Below are positions 1 to 5,228 of a stretch of 7,110 nucleotides of DNA, one piece after another. The stretch's first letter is position 1, and each line of letters opens with the position of its first letter. The notes beneath the pieces were generated by a model. That model had not been told where the DNA came from. It searched no databases and saw only the letters and a program-made list of their open reading frames with translations. Origin of the DNA: JASHZA01 sp035624865 (lineage in GTDB: Bacteria; Desulfobacterota; Binatia; Binatales; Binataceae); assembly GCA_035624865.1 (NCBI GenBank), contig DASPQS010000091.1, positions 1-7,110 of the forward strand, in the 5' to 3' direction. The position numbers were made by a program, and so were the translations under genes.

Positions 1-184
1 CATTGTCACCCATATCATCGAGGAGGCGGTGGAACTGGCCGACCGTATCCTGGTGCTCTCAACCTCACCAGGACGTCTGGTCGCTGACCTGAAGGTCGAC
101 CTGCCCCGACCGCGCGATCGCAGGAACGAGGGCTTCAACGCGCTTACCGATAAGGTCTTCTCGCTCATCGAGGAACGTGCCTGA
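1..184 (+). CDS. ABC transporter ATP-binding protein, nitrate/sulfonate/taurine class (C-terminal end only)
   Basis: This is the last 60 codons of an ATPase subunit whose 5' part lies outside the window; the frame starts at base 2 and the TGA is 182-184. The peptide begins with VTH, the H-loop (switch) histidine that contacts the ATP gamma-phosphate, then EEAVELADRILVLS and SPGR. This is the pattern after the H-loop in the SsuB/TauB/NrtD group of importers for nitrate, sulfonate or related small anions. The protein would act on the inner face of the cytoplasmic membrane with a permease that is not visible. The tail ends soon after the ATPase core (LPRPRDR, then about 20 residues). The domain that often follows in this family is instead encoded by the next gene, whose ATG shares one base with this stop. 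The substrate cannot be told from this fragment. Confidence 0.85.
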   Translation, partial: IVTHIIEEAVELADRILVLSTSPGRLVADLKVDLPRPRDRRNEGFNALTDKVFSLIEERA

Positions 185-672
185 TGCCCCCTGCCGGTAT
201 CAACCCGATCCCCGATTGCCAAATCACCTGGGTCTTCGGCCTGCTGGAAACCCTTGAGGATCGGGGCGGCCGCGACGACGGTTACAAAATCGCCCGCGAC
301 TTGCAGTTCAAGTTCGCGGACCTGCTGAAGGTGATGAAGACCGCCGAAATCCTTGGACTCGTGTCCACTCCCGCGGGTGACGTGGTGCTCGAGTCGCTGG
401 GCAAAAGATTCCTGGAAAGCGACGTCAACGCCCGCAAGCTGATCATCCGCGATCAACTCAGGCACCACGGGCTTTTCGCCTATTTCGTCAGGTTGCTACA
501 TGGGCAGGAAGACCGTTCGCTGACCAAGGAGGTCGTACTCGAACACCTTGCGATGCTGTTGCCGAACGAGCCGCCCGAAAAGATGTTTTCGACCATCGTC
601 AATTGGGGACGCTTCGCCGAGCTTTTCGGCTATAACAAGGACGAGGACCGCTTCTACCTCGACCAGGAATAG
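184..672 (+). CDS. AAA-associated domain protein (detached C-terminal domain of ABC ATPase)
   Basis: The 162 residues resemble, from recall of the family, the AAA-associated C-terminal domain (Pfam AAA_assoc_C) normally fused behind the ATPase of nitrate/sulfonate-type ABC transporters. Visible hallmarks are the opening PxPDCQITWVFGLLETLED, a winged-helix-like stretch (KIARDLQFKFADLLKVMKTAEILGLV, about residues 35-60), GKRFLESDVNARK near 73-85, and a closing NWGRFAELFGY (about 140-150) before a YLDQE end. The role is presumably regulatory for the transporter ATPase; no catalytic residues are evident and no signal peptide or membrane segment is seen. The start is firm: GAGGAA at 170-175 lies 8 bases before the ATG, and the ATG overlaps the preceding TGA, so the two genes are probably translationally coupled. 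What is odd is that the domain is a separate gene. A genuine gene split is favoured over a sequencing frameshift because of the well-placed ribosome-binding site. Confidence 0.8.
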   Translation: MPPAGINPIPDCQITWVFGLLETLEDRGGRDDGYKIARDLQFKFADLLKVMKTAEILGLVSTPAGDVVLESLGKRFLESDVNARKLIIRDQLRHHGLFAYFVRLLHGQEDRSLTKEVVLEHLAMLLPNEPPEKMFSTIVNWGRFAELFGYNKDEDRFYLDQE

Positions 673-726
673 TCTACGCTGGCGCGACTCCGATCAATCA
701 AAAACGTTAACAGGAGGGCTAAGATC

Positions 727-1101
727 ATGTCGGCTGAAGCTGAAAGCGTCGTCAACGAATTCTGCAAGGCGTGGGCTCGGCTTAACGTCGATCAGGTGAT
801 GGACTTTTTCACTGATGACGCGGTCTACCACAACATTCCGATGAAGCCGGCGGCGGGTAAGGCGGTTATCCGCAAGACGATCGAGGGGTTGTTGAAGGGG
901 ACGACCTGGCTCGAGTTCAAGATCCTGCACACCGCTTCCAGCGGCAACATCGTCTTCAACGAGCGCGTGGATTCCTTCGAGGCCAACGGCAAGCGCATCT
1001 CGCTTCCAGTGATGGGCGTCTTCGAAACCACCGCCAATGGCAAGATCAAGGCGTGGCGCGATTATTTCGACTTGAAAATGTACACGGACCAGCTCAAATA
1101 G
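727..1101 (+). CDS. Limonene-1,2-epoxide hydrolase family protein (SnoaL-like cone fold)
   Basis: A 124-residue cytosolic protein of the limonene-1,2-epoxide hydrolase (LEH) / SnoaL-like superfamily. The five residues known to form the LEH active site in Rhodococcus are all in place: Tyr34 and Asn36 (VYHN), Arg80 and Asp82 (ERVDSF), and Asp112 (WRDYFD). The spacing between them matches the family to within one residue. In LEH the Asp-Arg-Asp triad activates water for one-step epoxide opening, with Tyr and Asn orienting that water. Epoxide hydrolase activity is therefore plausible; the substrate is unknown. The length is slightly below that of Rhodococcus LEH (149 residues), with a shorter N-terminus. 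The start is supported by AGGAGG at 712-717, 9 bases before the ATG. It lies 54 bases after the previous gene and 43 bases before selB on the same strand, so co-transcription is possible, but no functional link to selenium is known. Confidence 0.85.
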   Translation: MSAEAESVVNEFCKAWARLNVDQVMDFFTDDAVYHNIPMKPAAGKAVIRKTIEGLLKGTTWLEFKILHTASSGNIVFNERVDSFEANGKRISLPVMGVFETTANGKIKAWRDYFDLKMYTDQLK

Positions 1102-1144
1102 GCCGTTTTCGGTCATACGGCCGGCGGTGTAAGGATCGCAAAGG

Positions 1145-3073
1145 ATGGATTCTCCTGTAATTCATGCGATCATCGGCACCGCCGGCCATATCGACCACGG
1201 CAAGACCGCGCTCATCAAGGCCCTGACCGGCCAGGACACCGACCGCCTCAAGGAGGAAAAGGAGCGCGGAATCTCAATCGATCTGGGCTTTGCCTATTTC
1301 ACGCTGCCTGACGGAACGCGTGCTGGCGTGGTGGACGTCCCCGGCCATGAGCGCTTCATCCGTAACATGCTGGCCGGCGCGCATGGGATGGACCTGGTGC
1401 TCTTCGCGGTCGCGGCCGACGACGGCGTGATGCCGCAAAGCGAGGAACATCTTGACATCCTGCACCTGCTCGGGGTTTCGCGCGGCATCTTCGTAATCAC
1501 CAAGGCCGACCTCGCCAGTCCGAAACGGCTTGGCGAGGTGCGCGAAGAGATCGAACTGCTCGCCGATGGCACCAGCCTCGAAGGGTCACCGGTGATCGCG
1601 GTTTCGTCCCTCACGGGCATGGGACTCGACGAGTTGCGCAGAGAGGTCGCGCGCCTGCTCGATGGATTCCAAGCGCGCCGCGCGACCGGGCTCTTCCGGC
1701 TGCCGCTCGATCGCGCCTTCGTCATCAAAGGGCACGGAACGGTGGTCACGGGAACCGCAATGGGAGCCCAGGTGAGGGTGGGACAGAAGTTGCGCGCGCT
1801 GCCCGGTGGTGAGGAGTTTCGCGTCCGCTCGATCCAGGTACATGGTGAGACGATGGAAAGCGCGGGCCTTTGCCAGCGTGTGGCGCTCAACCTGAGTGGA
1901 ACGGAAAAAGCCGAACTCAAACGCGGCGACGTGCTTGCCGACGATCGGCTCGAGTTCTCAACAGCACGGCTCGACGCACGAATGGAGATTCGGCCGGCCG
2001 CAAAGCGCCCGCTCAAGAACAATCAGCGCGTGCGTTTCTTTATCGGGACCGCGGAAACGATCGGGCGCGTGATCGTGCTGGAGGAGCCGGGTGAGATCGC
2101 CCCCAAGAAGCGCATGCTCGTACAGATCGTCCTGAACGACCCGGTCGTTGCACTCGCCGGCGACCGCTTCGTCGTGCGCGACGAAACCAACCTGCGTACG
2201 CTCGGCGGTGGTATCGTCTTGAACCCACTCGGCCGGCGCTTGCGCAAACCGCTTGACCTGTACCTCCGGCATCTCGAAGCGCTCGGCTCGCCCTTCGGTC
2301 CCGGCTCGGTCGAGGCGCTGCTCAATCTCCAGGACAGTTTCGCGGTGGGTCCCGCACGAATCGCGCAACTGCTGAATGCGCCCCTGACCGATGTCGAGTC
2401 GGTTCTCAAGGACGGGCGATTTATCAAGCTCTCCCTTGGTGACGAGGAAGGCTTCACTACCGCGGCCAAATGGAATGAGCTGAAGGAATTCGTCCAGCAG
2501 GGGCTTATCGCGCACCATCGCGACGAACCGCTCGAATCCGGGCTCGAGATGGAGGCGATGCGCGCGCGGCTACCCTACAAAGTGGCGCCGCGCGCGTTTC
2601 GCGCTTTGATCGACCGCCTCGGGCGCGAGACCGAGATCGTGCGCGAGGAAAGCATCCTGCGCCTGCGCTCACACAAAGTAAGGCTCGGAGGCGATGTAGG
2701 CGTGCTCGGCGCACGGATCGGACAGGTACTGAAGGATGCAAGATTGCAGCCGCCGGAACTGAAACAACTGGCGGAGATGCTCGAGCTCGGGCCCGCCGAG
2801 CTTCCCCACCTGCGCACTCTGCTGGCCGCGATGGAGCGCGAGGGCCAAGTTGTAAAAGTGGCAACCGATTTGTACTTCGAGCGCTCCGCCTTCGAATCGG
2901 CGAAAAGCCGGCTGCTCGAACGCCTCGGGTCCGGCGGTGAGATCACGGCAGCGACCTACCGCGATATGCTGAACGCTTCGCGCAAGTTCGCGATTGCGCT
3001 GCTCGACTACTTCGACCATTCCGGCGTTACCACCCGCGTCGGCGACGCCCGCAGGCTGCGCGCGCGTCAATAG
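1145..3073 (+). CDS. selB: Selenocysteine-specific translation elongation factor SelB
   Basis: A 642-residue GTPase that carries Sec-tRNA(Sec) to the ribosome at UGA codons marked by a SECIS hairpin. The G domain has all motifs: GHIDHGKT (14-21), RGISIDLGFA (41-50), DVPGHE (64-69), TKAD (119-122) and SSLTG (154-158). EF-Tu-like beta-barrel domains follow: GHGTVVTGT about 195-203, then a region ending with the FVVRDETNLRTLGGG segment about 344-358. The last 270 or so residues are the helical, winged-helix repeats that bind the SECIS RNA in this family; KFAIALLDYFDHSGVTTRVGD near the C-terminus is the typical last winged helix. The length is normal for the family. The switch I residue is Ser44 where Thr is the commoner choice; its hydroxyl should serve the same role. 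AAGGA at 1131-1135 is 9 bases before the ATG. selD lies 54 bases downstream on the same strand. Confidence 0.97.
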   Translation: MDSPVIHAIIGTAGHIDHGKTALIKALTGQDTDRLKEEKERGISIDLGFAYFTLPDGTRAGVVDVPGHERFIRNMLAGAHGMDLVLFAVAADDGVMPQSEEHLDILHLLGVSRGIFVITKADLASPKRLGEVREEIELLADGTSLEGSPVIAVSSLTGMGLDELRREVARLLDGFQARRATGLFRLPLDRAFVIKGHGTVVTGTAMGAQVRVGQKLRALPGGEEFRVRSIQVHGETMESAGLCQRVALNLSGTEKAELKRGDVLADDRLEFSTARLDARMEIRPAAKRPLKNNQRVRFFIGTAETIGRVIVLEEPGEIAPKKRMLVQIVLNDPVVALAGDRFVVRDETNLRTLGGGIVLNPLGRRLRKPLDLYLRHLEALGSPFGPGSVEALLNLQDSFAVGPARIAQLLNAPLTDVESVLKDGRFIKLSLGDEEGFTTAAKWNELKEFVQQGLIAHHRDEPLESGLEMEAMRARLPYKVAPRAFRALIDRLGRETEIVREESILRLRSHKVRLGGDVGVLGARIGQVLKDARLQPPELKQLAEMLELGPAELPHLRTLLAAMEREGQVVKVATDLYFERSAFESAKSRLLERLGSGGEITAATYRDMLNASRKFAIALLDYFDHSGVTTRVGDARRLRARQ

Positions 3074-3127
3074 TCTAATCGTTGAGCGCGGATGCGGCTG
3101 GGCGCTAGACTTGGCTGCGGAACAATT

Positions 3128-4201
3128 GTGGCTTCCGACAAGGACAATAATCTCTCGCGCGGCGACCTGATTCGGCTCACCGCGCGATGCAAGGCGGCGG
3201 GTTGAGCCGGCAAGCTCGGTCCGGCGGACCTCGAGTCTGTTCTCTCGCGCCTTGATCTCGGGACCCATCCCGACCTGCTCGTCGGTATCGCTACCGGCGA
3301 CGACGCCGGAGTGTTCCGTCTGAGCGACGACCTGGCGATCGTGAACACAGTGGATTTCTTCACACCCGTCGTCGACGACCCGTTCACTTACGGCCAAATC
3401 TCGGCGGCCAACGCGCTCTCCGACGTCTACGCGATGGGCGGAAGACCCACTACCGCGCTCAATATCGTGTGCTGGCCGCAGTCGGGGATGCCAGGCGAGA
3501 TGCTGGTCGAGATTCTGCGCGGTGGCACCGAAAAGGCGCGCGAGGCCGGCTGCCTAATCGTCGGCGGGCATAGCGTGGCCGACGAGGAAGTGAAGTATGG
3601 GATGGCGGTGACCGGGGTGATCGATCCTAGGCGGATTATCCGCAACGTCGGCGCGAAGCCGGGCGATGCCCTGCTGCTGAGCAAGCCGCTCGGCACTGGG
3701 ATTTTGATGACCGCGTTCAAGCGCGACCGTCTTCCGACCGAGCATTACGGCGCCGCCGTGCGCTGGATGAGCGAGCTTAACGCGGCTACCTCGCGGGCGA
3801 TGCTCGCTTACGATGTTCATGCCGCGACCGATATCACAGGCTACGGTCTGGCGGGCCACGGCTTCAAGATGGCAAACGGCAGCGAGGTGACGCTGCGGAT
3901 CGAGGAGTCGGACCTGCCGGTCCTGCCAGGGGCACTCGAGCTATGCGCGGCGGGTATGATTCCCGGAGGCGGCAAGCGCAACCGCGAATTCTTCGGCCCT
4001 CATGTGAAGATTGCCGAGGAAATCGCCGACGAAATGGGCGAGATAGTTTTCGACCCGCAGACCTCGGGCGGCCTGCTCATCGCGCTGCCTGAGCGCGACG
4101 CGATCGCTCTGCTCGCCGACCTCCAGCGTGCGGGCAATACGGACGCGGAGATTATCGGGAGCGTTGTCGGACCCGGCCAATTCGCGATCGAAGTCGTCTG
4201 A
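3128..4201 (+). CDS. selD: Selenide, water dikinase (selenophosphate synthetase) with in-frame UGA for active-site selenocysteine
   Basis: SelD makes selenophosphate from selenide and ATP, the selenium donor for Sec-tRNA. The frame from GTG 3128 reads through TGA 3203-3205 to the stop at 4199-4201, giving 357 residues, a normal SelD length. The N-terminus contains DLIRLT (compare SIRLT in E. coli SelD), then A-A-G-Sec26-A-G-Lys29. Sec26 and Lys29 match catalytic Cys17 and Lys20 of E. coli SelD. Further motifs are TGDDAG (metal-binding Asp58-59), VDFFTP (Asp76), LSDVYAMGG (Asp99), GGHS, DITGYGLAGH and DPQTSGG. Without the TGA read as Sec, the first usable ATG (3311) would drop the catalytic residues and the first metal-binding aspartates. 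The start is uncertain: GTG 3128 has GGA at 3119-3121 and gives a family-like length; in-frame ATG 3092 is the alternative. It lies 54 bases after selB, probably in the same transcript. Confidence 0.93.
3203..3205 (+). other. UGA recoded as selenocysteine (SelD Sec26)
   Basis: The TGA is in the same frame as selD on both sides. It stands where SelD proteins carry Cys or Sec, three residues before an invariant lysine (G-Sec-A-G-K). Upstream of it the frame still encodes family-like sequence (DLIRLT at about 14-18). SelB is encoded next door, which supports active Sec decoding in this organism. A nonsense mutation is unlikely because the position matches the catalytic residue exactly and a SECIS-like hairpin follows. 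Confidence 0.92.
3210..3240 (+). promoter_or_regulatory. Bacterial SECIS-like hairpin in selD
   Basis: Directly after the TGA the mRNA can fold into a stem-loop inside the coding sequence. The apical stem is GGTCC (3218-3222) with GGACC (3226-3230), closed by a GGC triloop (3223-3225). Below it CTC (3215-3217) pairs with GAG (3233-3235) around a two-base bulge (3231-3232). Weaker pairs continue down to 3210/3240, with wobbles and one mismatch. The first loop base is G, 18 bases after the TGA. A loop guanine at about this distance is the known signature of bacterial SECIS elements recognised by the SelB winged helices. The folding was done by eye. Confidence 0.75.
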
Positions 4202-4250
4202 TCAAGGGTCTGCGAGTTGACGCTTGCCGGGGCGATTCGCCCGTGATCAG
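4198..4250. terminator. Possible weak bidirectional terminator between convergent selD and ku
   Basis: The 51 bases between the convergent selD and ku stops hold a hairpin: GGGCG (4230-4234), loop ATT, CGCCC (4238-4242). It sits inside a wider 7-base inverted repeat, CTGATCA (4198-4204) with TGATCAG (4244-4250), which overlaps the selD stop. There is no T-run after the stem on either strand, so an intrinsic terminator of the classical kind is not shown. The placement between convergent genes is the main argument. Confidence 0.3.
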
Positions 4251-4252
4251 CG

Positions 4253-5140
4253 CTACTTCTTGCCGCCGGCACGGCGCCGCTGAGCAGCGGGCCTTGCGGG
4301 ACGCGTTCCACCAGTGACGGCAGCCGCAGGCTGCTCTTCGCTCTCGGCCCTGGCCGGAGCGGCGACACCGCGCTTTTCCAGCGACGCCTTGAGCGCCTGC
4401 ATCAGGTCGATCACCTGGCCGCGGCGCGGTTCTACCGCGACCTCGCTGACCTGCTGGCCGGCAACCTTTTGCTGCGCCGCCTCGATCACGCGTTCACGGT
4501 AGCTGTCGCGATACTTGGTAGCGTCGAACTTCTTCTGGGTGAGTTCGTCGATCAACCGAGTGGCCAGCGTCAGTTCGGTGTCCTTTACCGGTTCGGCCGT
4601 GGCACGGTCAACTTCGTCGGCTGCGCGTACTTCGTCGGCATAGTAAATCGTATGGAGCATCAGGCCCTTTGCATACGGCCGGATCATCACGAGATGCTCC
4701 TTGCCGCGCATCGTGAAACGGCCCAGCGCGACACGCCCGCTTTGCGCCATCGCATCGGCCAGCAGCCGATAGGCTTTCGCCGCGCCGGCCTCGCTTCCCA
4801 GGTAGTACGATTCCTCGAAGTAGACCGGATCGATCTCGCTCAGCGGGATAAACTCGGTGATATCGATCACGTGATCGTCGTGTGCCTCGAGTTGCTTAAG
4901 TTCCTCGTCGGTAAAAGTGACGTACCGCCCCTTCTCGACCTCGTATCCGCGGACCAGTTCGCTGCGATCGATGACCGCGTCGTCGACCGGGCAATAGATC
5001 TTCTGCTGGATGCGGCTCAGGTCCTTCGCGTGCAAAAGGTTGAAGCTGACCGACTTGGACCGGGTCGCGGAAAACAATTTCACCGGAATCGAAACCAGCC
5101 CGAAGGAAATGTTGCCGTTGGCGATAGGTCGTGATGCCAT
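4253..5140 (-). CDS. ku: DNA end-binding protein Ku (bacterial NHEJ)
   Basis: Bacterial Ku forms a homodimeric ring on double-strand break ends and recruits LigD. From the chosen ATG (complement of 5138-5140) it has 295 residues, a usual length. The N-terminus MASRPIANGNISFGLVSIPV is the family hallmark, followed by FNLLHAKD, IYCPVDD and VRGYEVEKGRYVTFTDEEL, with FIPLSEIDPVYFEESYYL, a typical Ku core segment, further on. The later region GRFTMRGKEHLVMIRP with LMLHTIYYADEVR, then the ELTLATRLIDELT helix, completes the core. The C-terminal tail is rich in Ala, Pro, Arg and Lys (QRRRAGGKK), like the basic DNA-binding tails of many bacterial Ku proteins. The frame is open up to 5293, but the extra 51 residues look unlike Ku. 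GGAGG (complement of 5151-5155) lies 10 bases before the chosen ATG, inside a small palindrome (5145-5154). ligD is divergent, 88 bases away. Confidence 0.96.
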   Translation of the reverse strand: MASRPIANGNISFGLVSIPVKLFSATRSKSVSFNLLHAKDLSRIQQKIYCPVDDAVIDRSELVRGYEVEKGRYVTFTDEELKQLEAHDDHVIDITEFIPLSEIDPVYFEESYYLGSEAGAAKAYRLLADAMAQSGRVALGRFTMRGKEHLVMIRPYAKGLMLHTIYYADEVRAADEVDRATAEPVKDTELTLATRLIDELTQKKFDATKYRDSYRERVIEAAQQKVAGQQVSEVAVEPRRGQVIDLMQALKASLEKRGVAAPARAESEEQPAAAVTGGTRPARPAAQRRRAGGKK

Positions 5141-5228
5141 AGGAGAGGCGCCTCCATGTCGAACAATCGTGCCCATTTCCATGGGGTGGAAACAAGCCGT
5201 AGTTTGAGGCGAAAATAAGGCAAAACAA
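5141..5228. promoter_or_regulatory. Divergent ku-ligD intergenic region with inverted repeat
   Basis: These 88 bases must carry the 5' signals of both NHEJ genes. TTTCCA (5176-5181) and TGGAAA (5187-5192) form an inverted repeat with 6-base arms and a 5-base centre, close to the middle of the region. An overlapping alternative repeat is CCCAT (5172-5176) with ATGGG (5181-5185). A symmetric site between divergent genes is a candidate operator or shared regulator site. No convincing -35/-10 pair could be picked out by eye, so the promoters are not placed. The ku Shine-Dalgarno lies at the left end (5151-5155) and the ligD one, AAGG, at 5217-5220. Confidence 0.45.

Noticed and set aside
182..205. 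The TGA ending the ABC ATPase could be a second selenocysteine codon.
   Set aside because: The frame after it encodes nothing resembling the family, while the expected AAA-associated domain appears in another frame with its own ATG and ribosome-binding site.
1294..2022. A 242-codon - strand frame opposite the SelB G domain.
   Set aside because: Its Ser/Arg/Pro-rich, low-complexity composition is typical of an antisense shadow of a GC-rich gene.
3074..3127. A Sec tRNA gene or other small RNA between selB and selD.
   Set aside because: The gap is only 54 bases, too short for a Sec tRNA of about 95 bases, and no cloverleaf elements are visible.
2669..3397. A 242-codon - strand frame spanning the selB-selD junction.
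   Set aside because: It is opposite conserved SelB and SelD sequence on the + strand and has no recognisable domain. It stays open by codon bias.
3311..4201. SelD starting at ATG 3311.
   Set aside because: This would remove the catalytic Sec and Lys and the first metal-binding Asp residues, and the frame upstream encodes matching SelD sequence.
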